This document shows positions 32,057-41,715 of a DNA stretch of 60,192 nt, one piece after another. The DNA comes from Clostridia bacterium (GTDB lineage: Bacteria; Bacillota; Clostridia; Christensenellales; Borkfalkiaceae). Within the stretch, counting starts at the first letter, position 1; the number at the start of each line of letters is the position of its first letter. Under the pieces are notes generated by a model. The model was not told the DNA's origin, ran no database searches, and saw only the letters and a program-made list of their open reading frames with translations. The DNA lies in assembly GCA_017408045.1 (NCBI GenBank), contig JAFQVL010000053.1, positions 1 to 60,192 of the forward strand, read 5' to 3'. The translations under genes were made by a program, and so were the position numbers.

Positions 32057-32985
32057 GTTTCCACCCCTTCTCTTACCAATTCGGTGGATAGATACCTGCC
32101 CCCACCGTCGGGGAAAATCATCACGATTTTCTTGTCTTTGTTCTCCTCCAATTTCGCCAAGCGCACCGCCGCGCAAAGCGCCGCGCCAGACGAGATACCT
32201 ACGAACGCTCCGTCCAGCCTTGCCACCGCACGCGCGTATTCGTAAGCCTCGCTATCCTCTACGCAAAGCACCTCGTCAACCACCGACGTATCCAGCGCCT
32301 TCGGCAAAAAACCTGCGCCGATCCCCTCGATTTTATGCCGTCCTGCCTCTCCTTTGGTAAGGAAAGGGGAACTGCTTGGCTCGACGCCCACCACGCGAAT
32401 AGACGGGTTTTCCTCTTTTAACCGTCTGCCCGTGCCGCTAATTGTGCCGCCGCTACCAACGCCCGCAACGAAGATATCCACCGAGGGCAAATCCCGATAA
32501 ATTTCCACACCCGTCGTTTGATAATGCGCCAAAGGGTTAGCAGGGTTTGAAAACTGGTCTGGGTGGTAGGCATTCTGCTGTTTGCAGATTTGACGGGCTG
32601 TTTCCACCGCCGCCTGCATACCGCCTGCGCCGTCCGTCAAGACGAGTTTTGCCCCGTACGCCGCCATGAGTTTTCTGCGCTCTTTACTTGCGGTATCGGG
32701 CATTACGGCGATGAACGAATACCCCTTCATCGCGCATACGTACGCAAGGCCTATGCCCGTATTTCCCGAGGTCGCCTCAACGACCGTGCCGCCCTTTGCG
32801 AGTAAACCCTGCGCCTCCGCCGCCTCAATCATAGACAACGCTGCGCGGTCCTTTACCGAGCCTGCTGGGTTATAATATTCCAGTTTTGCGTACAATTCTG
32901 CCTCGATGCCGTACGACTTCTCCACCCCTACAAGCCGCAACAACGGGGTTTCGCCTATGCAGTTTAAGGAATGGGAAATGAGCAT
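32053..32985 (-). CDS. cysK: Cysteine synthase A
   Basis: 310 residues, fold-type II PLP enzyme. The PLP lysine is in NPAGSVKDRAAL (~46), with TSGNTGIGLAYV and GVGSGGTISGTGR binding the phosphate. It converts O-acetylserine and sulfide to cysteine. AGGAG precedes the ATG. It is translationally coupled to cysE, which makes its substrate. Confidence 0.95.
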   Translation of the reverse strand: MLISHSLNCIGETPLLRLVGVEKSYGIEAELYAKLEYYNPAGSVKDRAALSMIEAAEAQGLLAKGGTVVEATSGNTGIGLAYVCAMKGYSFIAVMPDTASKERRKLMAAYGAKLVLTDGAGGMQAAVETARQICKQQNAYHPDQFSNPANPLAHYQTTGVEIYRDLPSVDIFVAGVGSGGTISGTGRRLKEENPSIRVVGVEPSSSPFLTKGEAGRHKIEGIGAGFLPKALDTSVVDEVLCVEDSEAYEYARAVARLDGAFVGISSGAALCAAVRLAKLEENKDKKIVMIFPDGGGRYLSTELVREGVET

Positions 32986-33036
32986 TTGCGTACTCCTATC
33001 GTATGCGAAATCACAATCTTTATGTGCCTAAGTCTA

Positions 33037-34206
33037 TTACAAATTTTGCAAAGTGTTCATGACGTAATCGCCGAACTCGTCGCAGGTCGCCCCGTTATCT
33101 CTGCCCGTGATGACGTACTTCTTTTCCTCGAACGAGCAGATATCCAAAGCGCGTTCCAGCTTATCTGCGCGGTCCTGCAAGCCGATATGCGAAAGCAACA
33201 TAACGCACGCGCGGAGCATTGAACAAGGGTCTGCGTACTGCGCTCTGCCCTCGCGCACCATTCTAGGCGCGCTGCCGTGGATTGCCTCGAACATTGCGTA
33301 CTTTTTACCGATATTCGCGCAGCCTGCCGTGCCGACGCCGCCTTGGAATTCCGCCGCCTCGTCCGAAATGATATCGCCGTAGAGGTTGGGCAGCAGTAAG
33401 ACTTTGAAATCCTTGCGGCGCTTCTCGTCCACGAGCTTTGCCGTCATAATATCCGCGTACCATTCGTCCGTCGTGATTTCAGGGTACAGCGCCGCCACTT
33501 TGTGGCAATCCTCCAAGAAGTTGCCGTCCGTGGTCTTAATGACGTTTGCTTTCGTTACCAAGGACACCCTGCCAAGATTGTTCTTTCTTGCATAGTCGTA
33601 CGCAAGTCTTGCAATTCTGTCCGAGCCTTGCTTGGTCGTAATCGTGAAGTCCACCGCCAAGTCCTCAGTTACGTTAAAGCCCTGCGAACCTACCGCATAG
33701 CCGCCTTCGGTATTTTCACGGAAAATCGTCCAGTTGATGCCCTGTTCGGGGACTTTGACGGGACGGATATTCGCAAACAAGTCGAGCGCTTTACGCATTG
33801 CGACGTTCGCGCTCTCGATATTGGGCATACCGTCCCCCTTTTGCGGAGTCGTGGTCGGCCCTTTCAAGATGATATGGCAGCTTTTGAGTTCTGCCAACAC
33901 GTCGTCGGGAATTGCCTGCATATGCGCGATACGGTTTTCAATCGTCAAGCCGTCAATATTGACAAATTCCACCTTGCCTGCCGCCTTTAAGTCGGCAAGG
34001 ATATATTCCAGCACCCGTCTTGCTTGCGCCGTAATCGTCGGGCCGATGCCGTCGCCGCCGCATACGCCGATACGGATACAAGGGAGAGCCGCATAGTCCA
34101 CGAAATCCCCTTGTGCTTTCATCATTTCTACTCTTTTAAGCTGCCCCTCCAAGACCTTCTTGAACTTTTCGCAAGCCAGCTGTAATTGTTCCTCGTATTT
34201 TTCCAT
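33037..34206 (-). CDS. Isocitrate dehydrogenase (NAD-type family)
   Basis: 389 residues of the isocitrate/isopropylmalate dehydrogenase family. CGGDGIGPTITAQ, PNIESANVAMRKALDLFANIRP (substrate loop), FRENTEGGY, KANVIKTTDG, NLYGDIISDEAA and EAIHGSAP are visible. Placement behind aconitase and Re-citrate synthase identifies isocitrate as the substrate; leuB is encoded separately. It supplies 2-oxoglutarate for glutamate and proline. Cofactor preference cannot be settled by eye. Confidence 0.9.
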   Translation of the reverse strand: MEKYEEQLQLACEKFKKVLEGQLKRVEMMKAQGDFVDYAALPCIRIGVCGGDGIGPTITAQARRVLEYILADLKAAGKVEFVNIDGLTIENRIAHMQAIPDDVLAELKSCHIILKGPTTTPQKGDGMPNIESANVAMRKALDLFANIRPVKVPEQGINWTIFRENTEGGYAVGSQGFNVTEDLAVDFTITTKQGSDRIARLAYDYARKNNLGRVSLVTKANVIKTTDGNFLEDCHKVAALYPEITTDEWYADIMTAKLVDEKRRKDFKVLLLPNLYGDIISDEAAEFQGGVGTAGCANIGKKYAMFEAIHGSAPRMVREGRAQYADPCSMLRACVMLLSHIGLQDRADKLERALDICSFEEKKYVITGRDNGATCDEFGDYVMNTLQNL

Positions 34207-34224
34207 TTTCTCTTTCTCCTCGTC

Positions 34225-36156
34225 TTATTCCTTGCTTTGTTTTGTGTAATTCAGCGTACCGCCGGCAAGCAAAATTTCCCTCTGCCGAGGGGAGAACGCC
34301 AAACAAAGCGTTGCCCTTTCGCCCGTCGTCAAATTAACGAGGGTCGCCTCCGTCTTTCCTGCAACCGCCGCTGCAAAGTCATAAATCGCAATCTCGTCGC
34401 CCTGCGCAAACTTGTCGTAATCGTCGGGGTTTTGCAAGGTCATCGGCACGATACCGAAGTTGATGAGATTCGCCACGTGGATACGGGCAAAGCTCTTTGC
34501 AACCACCGCTTTGATTCCCAAGTACAGAGGTACGAGCGCCGCATGCTCTCTCGACGAGCCTTGACCGTAGTTGCTGCCGCCCAAAATCACGCCGCCACCC
34601 TGCGCCTTCGCCCTTTCAGGGAAAGTAGGGTCGCACACGGTAAAGCAGTATTCCGACAGTTTGGGGACGTTGGAACGGTAAGGCAAGATTTTCGACCCTG
34701 CCGGCATGATATGGTCGGTGGTGATATTGTCGCCCACCTTTAATATCAGCGAACACCTCAAATCCTTTTCGGGGGCTTTCCCTACGGGAATGGGCTTGAT
34801 GTTCGGGCCACGTTCCACGCAGACCTGCCCTGCCTCTTTCTCGGTTGCAGGCAGTTCAACGAGGTTGTCGTTGACGAGGAAGGTCTTAGGCAATTCCACC
34901 TCTACGCCCTTCAAAGTGGTCGGGTCGGTGAATACGCCCGTCAACGCGCTCGCCGCCGCCGTTTCGGGGGAAACGAGGTAAACCTCGGCATCCGCCGTCC
35001 CACTTCTTGCTAAGAAGTTGCGGTTAAAAGTTCTAAGACTGACCCCTGCAGACTTGGGCGAAAAGCCCATACCGATACAAGGTCCGCAAGCACATTCCAA
35101 GATGCGCGCGCCTGCCGCAATCATATCCGCCAAAGCGCCGCTTTGCGCCAACATCGTGTATACCTGCTTCGAACCGGGAGAAATAGACAACGATACGTCG
35201 GGATGTACCGTCTTGCCTTTTAGCATCGCCGCCACCGTCAGCATATCCAGCATCGAAGAGTTCGTGCAAGAGCCGATACATACTTGGCTAATCTTCTTGC
35301 CTGCAAGCTCCGCAATCGGTTTCACGTTGTCGGGGCTATGCGGACAAGCCGCCAAGGGTTGTAAGGAAGAGAGGTCGATTTCGTATTCCTCGTCGTACAC
35401 CGCGTCCTCGTCCGAGGAGAGGGGCACAAAGTCCTGTTCTCTCTGCTCTGCGCGCAGGAACTCCCTTGTGATTTCGTCCGAAGGGAAAATCGAGGTGGTT
35501 GCGCCCAGCTCTGCGCCCATGTTGGTAATCGTCGCGCGCTGGGGCACAGAGAGGGTTTTTACCCCCTCGCCTGCATACTCTACAATCGCGCCTACACCGC
35601 CCTTTACCGACAGCAATTTCAGCACCGCCAAAATGACGTCCTTTGCACCCACCATCGGGGGCAGGTGTCCGTTCAAGGTGATCTTAATCATACGGGGCAT
35701 CGTGATATAGTACGTGCCGCCGCCCATCGCCACCGCCACGTCCAAGCCGCCTGCGCCCATCGCAAGCATACCGATACCGCCAGCCGTCGGGGTGTGCGAA
35801 TCCGAGCCGATGAGGGTCTTACCGGGAACGGCAAAACGCTCTAAGTGTACCTGATGGCAGATGCCGTTGCCAGGACGGGAAAAGCGAATCCCGTGCTTTT
35901 TCGTCACCGTCTGAATGTATCTGTGGTCGTCCGCATTCTCAAAGCCTGCCTGCAAAGTGTTATGGTCAATATAAGCAACGGATAATTCCGTCTTGACCCT
36001 ATCAATCCCCATCGCCTCGAATTGCAGGTACGCCATCGTACCCGTAGCGTCCTGCGTCAGCGTTTGGTCTATCTTCAATCCTATTTCTGCGCCCACCTGC
36101 ATTTCGCCCGAAACGAGGTGGCTCTTGATAATTTTTTGCGCAATCGTGTATCCCAT
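34225..36156 (-). CDS. Aconitate hydratase
   Basis: About 643 residues. [4Fe-4S] ligands are in CIGSCTNSS and CACGPCIGMG. Substrate-binding blocks include GSDSHTPTAGG near the N-terminus and GGSNYGQGSSREHAAL in the C-terminal swivel domain. Start ATG 36156 has AGGAG 6 nt upstream; an earlier in-frame ATG at 36192 lies inside the preceding gene. It converts citrate to isocitrate between Re-citrate synthase and the dehydrogenase in one operon. It is distinct from leuCD, which is present separately. Confidence 0.93.
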   Translation of the reverse strand: MGYTIAQKIIKSHLVSGEMQVGAEIGLKIDQTLTQDATGTMAYLQFEAMGIDRVKTELSVAYIDHNTLQAGFENADDHRYIQTVTKKHGIRFSRPGNGICHQVHLERFAVPGKTLIGSDSHTPTAGGIGMLAMGAGGLDVAVAMGGGTYYITMPRMIKITLNGHLPPMVGAKDVILAVLKLLSVKGGVGAIVEYAGEGVKTLSVPQRATITNMGAELGATTSIFPSDEITREFLRAEQREQDFVPLSSDEDAVYDEEYEIDLSSLQPLAACPHSPDNVKPIAELAGKKISQVCIGSCTNSSMLDMLTVAAMLKGKTVHPDVSLSISPGSKQVYTMLAQSGALADMIAAGARILECACGPCIGMGFSPKSAGVSLRTFNRNFLARSGTADAEVYLVSPETAAASALTGVFTDPTTLKGVEVELPKTFLVNDNLVELPATEKEAGQVCVERGPNIKPIPVGKAPEKDLRCSLILKVGDNITTDHIMPAGSKILPYRSNVPKLSEYCFTVCDPTFPERAKAQGGGVILGGSNYGQGSSREHAALVPLYLGIKAVVAKSFARIHVANLINFGIVPMTLQNPDDYDKFAQGDEIAIYDFAAAVAGKTEATLVNLTTGERATLCLAFSPRQREILLAGGTLNYTKQSKE

Positions 36157-36178
36157 ACTTTTCTCCTGATCTTGGCAA

Positions 36179-37573
36179 TTATTGCAACTCAAACCAGTTC
36201 AGCTTGCTGCGCGCATCGCCTTTCAAAGTTGCTACCAACTCCTCTAATTCGTCCTCGCCCATGACCGTCGTTCTGCCGTCCACGTACATGGCGTCTACGC
36301 GGCTCTTCATCTCCTGTACCAGCCAGTCGGACTTTGTCAACGCGCGATCTCCTTTCAAGCCGTAGTGCATATTCAGCCAGTAAGCAATCCCTGCCAAGCC
36401 CGAAGTGTTGGAAATGGACACCGCCGCAGGACGATTGAGAATTTTTTCCGTATCGAAGATGTTGTAGATTTCCGCATCCTTCATCATACCGTCAGCATGA
36501 ATACCTGCACGCGTAAGGTTGAACGCGTCGCCCACGAAGGGGGTCATCGGCGGAATATCATATTTCAATTCCTTCTTGAAATATTCGGCAATCTCGGTAA
36601 TCACGGTGGTATCCATGCCGTCTAGCGTACCACGCAGAGACGCGTACTGCATCACCATCGCCTCCAAAGGTACGTTGCCCGTACGCTCACCGATGCCGAG
36701 CAACGAACAGTTTACGCCACTCGCGCCGTACAGCCAAGCGGATACCGCGTTGGCAACCCCCATATAGAAGTCGTTATGGCCGTGCCATTCCAGCATCTCC
36801 GAGGTTACGTCCGAATAATGGTGCAGACCGTAAATCAAACCGGGCACGCTTCTGGGGGGCGCAACTCCAGGGAAGGGCACACCGTAGCCCATCGTGTCGC
36901 ACATACGGATTTTGACGGGAATCCCTGCCTCTTTGGAAAGGGCAGTCAACTCGTTGACGAAGGGAACGACAAAGCCGTACAAGTCTGCCCTCGTCAAATC
37001 CTCCAAGTGGCATCTGGGGGAAATCCCTGCCGCAAACGCTTCCTTGACGACCCCTAAATAATGGTCGAACGCCTGCTGACGGGTCATATTCAGTTTTTTG
37101 AAGATGTGATAGTCCGAGCAACTAACCAAGATACCCGATTCCTTAATCCCGATGTCGCGCACCAGTTCAAAGTCCTCTTTCTTGGCGCGAATCCAAGTGG
37201 TGATCTCAGGGAACTTATAGCCCAAATCCATACACTGCTCTAACGCATCTCTATCCTTTTTCGTGTAGACGAAGAACTCGCTTTGGCGAATAATGCCGTT
37301 TGGACCGCCGAGGCGCGCCAACATTTTATAGACGTCCACGATTTGTTTTGCCGTGTACGGCGCGCGCGATTGCTGACCATCGCGGAAGGTGGTATCCGTA
37401 ATCCAAATATGTTCGGGCATATCCAACGGCACGCGGCGGTGGTTGAAGGTCGTGTACGGCACTTCCGTATACGGATAAATATCCCGATACAAATTGGGAT
37501 TCTTTACGTCCTGCAAAGAATACTTGTATTCTTCCTGCTCTAATAAGTTGCTGTGCTTGTTCTTTTCTATCAT
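36179..37573 (-). CDS. Re-type citrate synthase (isopropylmalate-synthase family)
   Basis: 464 residues of the homocitrate/isopropylmalate synthase TIM-barrel family. The metal and substrate motif is TDTTFRDGQQSRAPY (~60), with RMCDTMGYGVP and EWHGHNDFYMGVANAV, whose HxH binds the metal. No LeuA-type allosteric domain is present, and a dedicated leuA lies at 48986. Followed by aconitase and isocitrate dehydrogenase, it matches the Re-citrate synthase known from Clostridium kluyveri. Homocitrate synthase is the main alternative, but the IDH and aconitase neighbours argue for citrate. AGGAG precedes the ATG. Confidence 0.85.
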   Translation of the reverse strand: MIEKNKHSNLLEQEEYKYSLQDVKNPNLYRDIYPYTEVPYTTFNHRRVPLDMPEHIWITDTTFRDGQQSRAPYTAKQIVDVYKMLARLGGPNGIIRQSEFFVYTKKDRDALEQCMDLGYKFPEITTWIRAKKEDFELVRDIGIKESGILVSCSDYHIFKKLNMTRQQAFDHYLGVVKEAFAAGISPRCHLEDLTRADLYGFVVPFVNELTALSKEAGIPVKIRMCDTMGYGVPFPGVAPPRSVPGLIYGLHHYSDVTSEMLEWHGHNDFYMGVANAVSAWLYGASGVNCSLLGIGERTGNVPLEAMVMQYASLRGTLDGMDTTVITEIAEYFKKELKYDIPPMTPFVGDAFNLTRAGIHADGMMKDAEIYNIFDTEKILNRPAAVSISNTSGLAGIAYWLNMHYGLKGDRALTKSDWLVQEMKSRVDAMYVDGRTTVMGEDELEELVATLKGDARSKLNWFELQ

Positions 37574-37645
37574 ACTCGCTCCTATTACAACGATTTTGTT
37601 TTTCGATTGATTTGCTTATATATATTTAAAAAACGAATTATATTG

Positions 37646-37674
37646 ATTATACATAATCTTGTCGCAGATGTCAA
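37646..37674 (-). promoter_or_regulatory. Consensus promoter of the citrate-to-serine operon
   Basis: TTGACA (37674-37669), a 17-nt spacer and TATAAT (37651-37646). The expected start near 37639 gives a ~66-nt leader. No riboswitch or T-box is seen in it. Confidence 0.8.
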
Positions 37675-37710
37675 GAAAATACACCCCGTATTTTCCCCCT
37701 TTTTTTCTAA

Positions 37711-37746
37711 AAGAAAAAAGAAACCGCTTGGACGGTTTCTTTTCTT
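37711..37746. terminator. Terminator of the branched-chain operon
   Basis: AGAAACCG/CGGTTTCT stem with a 6-nt loop and T-rich flank on the minus strand, directly after ridA. Confidence 0.85.
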
Positions 37747-37762
37747 CCATTTTTATCCTAAA

Positions 37763-38140
37763 TTACAGCTTTGCGATGACTTCCACTTCTACCAAAGCGC
37801 CTTTAGGCAGCGTTTTTACCGCTACGCAGCTGCGCGCAGGGCAAGTGGTGAAATACTTTGCATATACGCTGTTGAACGCCGCAAAATCCTCCATATTCGC
37901 CAAAAAACAGGTGGTTTTTACCGCGTTTTCAAAGCCGATTCCCGCAGCAGAAAGCACCGCCCCAAGGTTTTGCATAACGCGCTCCGTTTGCTCCGTAATA
38001 TTCTCTCCAACGAGTACGCCCGTCTGCGGGTCAAGGGGAATTTGACCGCTTGTGAATACAAATTCTCCCAATTGGATTGCCTGCGAATAAGGCCCGATTG
38101 CCGCAGGCGCGTCAGTTGTGCTTATCTTTTTCAGTTCCAT
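37763..38140 (-). CDS. ridA: RidA-family enamine/imine deaminase
   Basis: 125 residues with the family pattern AAIGPYSQAI, FVFTSGQIPLDPQTG, and ARSCVAVKTLPKGALVEVEVIA near the end (the active Arg is in this block). RidA hydrolyses the reactive enamines released by PLP dehydratases such as threonine deaminase. AAGGAG lies before ATG 38140, just after the ilvA stop. Position directly behind ilvA fits disposal of the IlvA intermediate. Confidence 0.95.
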   Translation of the reverse strand: MELKKISTTDAPAAIGPYSQAIQLGEFVFTSGQIPLDPQTGVLVGENITEQTERVMQNLGAVLSAAGIGFENAVKTTCFLANMEDFAAFNSVYAKYFTTCPARSCVAVKTLPKGALVEVEVIAKL

Positions 38141-38150
38141 AACTTTCTCC

Positions 38151-39353
38151 TTATACTCCATACACCAGCTTAAAGCCTGCCTCGGTCAGCGCCGCCTTGA
38201 TTTCCTCGATATGTTCAAAGTTTCTCGTTTCGAGCTTAATGTGCAGGTAGCAACCGTTGACGTCCGAGCCCTCGTTCGCTCTTTCATGGCGCACCGCGGT
38301 CACGTTGCCACCGAGGCGTGCGATAATCTCCGATACCCCCAACAACTGACCGGGTTTATCCACCAACTCTACCGACAGCTGACAACTTCTGCCGGACATC
38401 AGCAAGCCGCGGTTGATGACCCTCGAAAGAATGGTAACGTCGATGTTGCCGCCAGAAAGTACGCATACGACTTTCTTTCCTGCAATATTCAACTTCCCAA
38501 ACATCGCCGCCGCTACCGCCGCCGCGCCTGCGCCCTCGCTAACCAGCTTTTGCTGTTCCATCAGCGCCAAAATCGCCGCAGAAATCTCATCGTCGGTGAC
38601 CGTAACCACCTCGTCCACGTACTTTTCTACCGTTTGATAGGTCAGGTTGCCGGGACGTTTTACTGCGATACCGTCTGCAATCGTCGATACAGAAGGCAGC
38701 GTTTCGATTTTGTGCCCTGCAAGCGAGTTTACCATCGAAGGAGCGCCTGCCGCCTGTGCGCCGTACACTTTGACGTTCGGCGCGAGCGTTTTAATCGTAT
38801 AGGCAATCCCCGAAATCAGGCCACCGCCGCCGATGGGTACAATCACGGCGTCCACGTCGTTTAACTGCTCCAAAATTTCCAGCGCAATCGTGCCCTGCCC
38901 TGCGATGACGTCCTCATCGTCGAACGGGTGCACGAAGGTATATCCCTTTTCTGTCTGCAACTGCAACGCCTTTTGATAAGCGTCGTCGTACACGCCTTTA
39001 ACGAGGCAGATTTCCGCGCCGTAGCTCTTGGTTGCCTCCACTTTAGAAATGGGCGCGCCGTCCGGCAGACAAATCACCGCTTTGATACCGTTTTGCTTTG
39101 CCGCCAAGGCTACGCCTTGCGCATGGTTTCCCGCCGAGCAAGCCACCACGCCGCGCGCTTTTTCCTCCTCGGACAAACGGGTCATCTTATAGTACGCGCC
39201 GCGCACCTTAAACGAACCCGTAATCTGTAAATTTTCCGTCTTTAAGTAAATTTCCGCATCCTTGCAAAGTTTGGGGGCGTAAATGACGTCCGTCTTTCTG
39301 GCAACGCCGTTCAAGGCGTTTCTTGCACGGTATACGTTATCAATCGTAAGCAT
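38151..39353 (-). CDS. ilvA: Threonine ammonia-lyase
   Basis: 400 residues, fold-type II PLP enzyme. The PLP lysine is in TGSFKVRGAYYK (~50), SAGNHAQGVALAA follows, and the phosphate loop is PIGGGGLISG. One ACT domain occupies ~325-400. The length matches the single-ACT form. It makes 2-oxobutyrate for isoleucine here, given the ilv-leu operon. GAGGAAG precedes the ATG. Confidence 0.93.
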   Translation of the reverse strand: MLTIDNVYRARNALNGVARKTDVIYAPKLCKDAEIYLKTENLQITGSFKVRGAYYKMTRLSEEEKARGVVACSAGNHAQGVALAAKQNGIKAVICLPDGAPISKVEATKSYGAEICLVKGVYDDAYQKALQLQTEKGYTFVHPFDDEDVIAGQGTIALEILEQLNDVDAVIVPIGGGGLISGIAYTIKTLAPNVKVYGAQAAGAPSMVNSLAGHKIETLPSVSTIADGIAVKRPGNLTYQTVEKYVDEVVTVTDDEISAAILALMEQQKLVSEGAGAAAVAAAMFGKLNIAGKKVVCVLSGGNIDVTILSRVINRGLLMSGRSCQLSVELVDKPGQLLGVSEIIARLGGNVTAVRHERANEGSDVNGCYLHIKLETRNFEHIEEIKAALTEAGFKLVYGV

Positions 39354-39375
39354 CGCTTTTCTTCCTCACTAAAAT

Positions 39376-40566
39376 TTATTTTGCACGAAGCAAGCTGTCG
39401 ATAAACTGTTCTGCGCAACGGGGGGAACGGTTGCCCTTTTTCAAAGCAAACGCCTCCGCCTCGATGAACAATTCGTTTTCGGGTATCTCAATCCCTTTGC
39501 GCTGAGCAAGCGTTTTGACGATAGAAAGGTACAGCTGCTTGTTCGGCTTTTGGAAGAGCACCGTCAAGCCAAAGCGTTCGGACAGCGACAGCGTTTCCTG
39601 CATCGTGTCGTTTCTATGCACGTCGTCGGCATCTCTGTCCCCAAAGCTTTCCTTGATGATATGGCGACGGTTGCTGGTGGCGTAAATCACCGCATTCTCC
39701 GTCTGCGCCGATGCCGAGCCTTCCAGCGCCGCTTTCAGCATACTGAAGTTATCGTCGCTTTTATTGAACGCCAAGTCGTCGATGAAGATGATGAACTTTA
39801 ACGGGTTTTCGCTGATTTTCCCCATCACGAAGGGCAAGAGGGAAAGTTGGTCTTTTCTAAGTTCGATGAGTCGCAACCCCCTGTCAAAGTACTCGTTGGC
39901 AAGCGCCTTGACCGTCGAGGATTTGCCCGTACCTGCATCGCCGCAAAGCAAAGTGTTCGCCGCAGGTCTGCCCTCGATAAAGGCAAGGGTGTTTTCTACG
40001 ACCTTAGCTCGCTCCTGCTCGTAGCCGACAAAGCTATCCACACCGATTTTGTCTGCCGATACAATCGGTTCAATTTTCTTTTCATCGGAAAGTCGGAACA
40101 TGCCGTACGCCGCAAAAATGCCGTAGCCGTAGCGGTCGATATCGGTAAGGCGCGATGCATATTCAGCGGCTAAGTCCACCTCTTTGCTATCAAATGCAGG
40201 CAGCAGGTACGCGTTCACGCCCAAATCCTCGGCAAAATCCGCAGGCGTAAGGGAGGCAAAATCCGCAAGCACGTCCAGCTCCTTTTTCACCGCCTCGGCA
40301 ATGCTTTCCGCCACCGCCTCGCCGCGCGCCATCTTGCGCACGTACACGTTCTCGTTCATAAATACCAGCTGCTTTACCAGCTCCGTCAAGCTGCCGCCCG
40401 CCACATAAATCTCGCCAACAAACGCCGCGTACGCCTTGCGTTTTTCCGCCTCGGAATTTGCCAGACAGTACCGTTCAAAGGCGGTAAACAGCCCCGCCTC
40501 TAAAACGCCCGACAACACCGCCGTCGTACAAAGTTGTAAATAAATCGGTTGTAATTGTTTTCTCAT
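39376..40566 (-). CDS. DUF815 AAA ATPase inside the leu/ilv operon
   Basis: 396 residues. A helical N-terminal region is followed by an AAA ATPase module (~180-396): Walker A GDAGTGKSS, Walker B FIIFIDDLAF, sensor IYATSNRRHIIKE, and arginine-rich SPRCAEQFIDSLL at the end. DUF815 proteins are widely conserved with no settled role. AAAGGA lies 5 nt before ATG 40566. It lies 26 nt after leuB and 22 nt before ilvA, so it is a true member of this amino-acid operon, which is an odd place for it. Confidence 0.88.
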   Translation of the reverse strand: MRKQLQPIYLQLCTTAVLSGVLEAGLFTAFERYCLANSEAEKRKAYAAFVGEIYVAGGSLTELVKQLVFMNENVYVRKMARGEAVAESIAEAVKKELDVLADFASLTPADFAEDLGVNAYLLPAFDSKEVDLAAEYASRLTDIDRYGYGIFAAYGMFRLSDEKKIEPIVSADKIGVDSFVGYEQERAKVVENTLAFIEGRPAANTLLCGDAGTGKSSTVKALANEYFDRGLRLIELRKDQLSLLPFVMGKISENPLKFIIFIDDLAFNKSDDNFSMLKAALEGSASAQTENAVIYATSNRRHIIKESFGDRDADDVHRNDTMQETLSLSERFGLTVLFQKPNKQLYLSIVKTLAQRKGIEIPENELFIEAEAFALKKGNRSPRCAEQFIDSLLRAK

Positions 40567-40592
40567 AAAAGTCCTTTCGTTTCTCTCTTGTA

Positions 40593-41660
40593 TCAAAGAG
40601 CCGCAATAATCGCATCCGTCATCTGCGTGGTAGAAAGCGCGTCGCCGCCACGGGCAATGTCCGCCGTGCGAAGTCCGCTTGCAAGCACTTTATCCACCGC
40701 CGCAACGATCGCGTTGCTCTCCGCTGCCAAATCAAACGAATACAACAGCATCATCGCCGCCGAAAGAATGGTGGCAATCGGGTTGGCTTTGCCCTGCCCT
40801 GCAATATCGGGCGCGCTACCGTGAATGGGCTCGTACAGCCCACGCTTGGTGTTGCCCAGAGAGGCAGACTCCAACATTCCGATAGAGCCGGTGATTTGGC
40901 TCGCCTCGTCGGAGAGAATGTCCCCGAACATATTGCTCGTCACAATGACGTCGAATTGCGAGGGGTTGCGAACAAGCTGCATCGCCGCGTTGTCTACGAG
41001 CATATCCTGCACCTCAACGTCGGGGTATTCCGCCGCCACCTCGTGCACGACCTTGCGCCACAAGCGAGAGGTTTCCAAAACGTTCGCCTTGTCGATGCTG
41101 GTCAATTTTTTTCTACGCTTTCTCGCACTCTCAAACGCAACGCGCGCAATACGCTCGATTTCCATACGACTATAACATTCGGTGTCGTATGCCTCTTCGC
41201 CGTACTTGCCTTGACGGTAGCCTCTCTCGCCAAAGTAGATGCCGCCCGTCAATTCTCTGACAATCATAATGTCAAAGCCCTTATCGACGATATCCTCACG
41301 CAAGGGGCATTCCGCTTTTAAAGCAGGGTACAGTTTCGCAGGGCGAAGATTGGTGAACAACTCCATCGCCGCGCGAATTCCGAGCAACGCCTTTTCGGGG
41401 CGCAAATGCCCAGGGAGTATATCCCACTTCGGTCCGCCGACTGCGCCTAAAAGCACGCTGTCCGATGCCAAACAGCCTTCTACTGTTTCCTCCGGCAGGG
41501 GCTTGCCCGTAGCGTCAATTGCCGCGCCGCCGATAAGATAAGGAGTGAACACGAACTCATGTCCGTATTTGTTGCCTACCGCCTCTAAAACGCGCACCGC
41601 GCTGTCTACGATTTCCGGGCCGATTCCGTCCCCGCGAAGAAGTCCTATTTTATACTGCAT
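40593..41660 (-). CDS. leuB: 3-isopropylmalate dehydrogenase
   Basis: 355 residues. [43 protein letters not shown] (substrate loop), [27 protein letters not shown] and [12 protein letters not shown] identify LeuB rather than isocitrate dehydrogenase. GAGGTG precedes the ATG. It lies 55 nt after leuD. Confidence 0.96.
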   Translation of the reverse strand: MQYKIGLLRGDGIGPEIVDSAVRVLEAVGNKYGHEFVFTPYLIGGAAIDATGKPLPEETVEGCLASDSVLLGAVGGPKWDILPGHLRPEKALLGIRAAMELFTNLRPAKLYPALKAECPLREDIVDKGFDIMIVRELTGGIYFGERGYRQGKYGEEAYDTECYSRMEIERIARVAFESARKRRKKLTSIDKANVLETSRLWRKVVHEVAAEYPDVEVQDMLVDNAAMQLVRNPSQFDVIVTSNMFGDILSDEASQITGSIGMLESASLGNTKRGLYEPIHGSAPDIAGQGKANPIATILSAAMMLLYSFDLAAESNAIVAAVDKVLASGLRTADIARGGDALSTTQMTDAIIAAL

Positions 41661-41715
41661 TTTTTGTTCACCTCGTACCTGTTATGGTGTTTTTGAAATA
41701 AATTACGGAAATAAT

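Noticed and set aside
36179..37573. Second 2-isopropylmalate synthase
   Set aside because: It lacks the allosteric domain, and its operon partners are aconitase and isocitrate dehydrogenase; a separate leuA is present.
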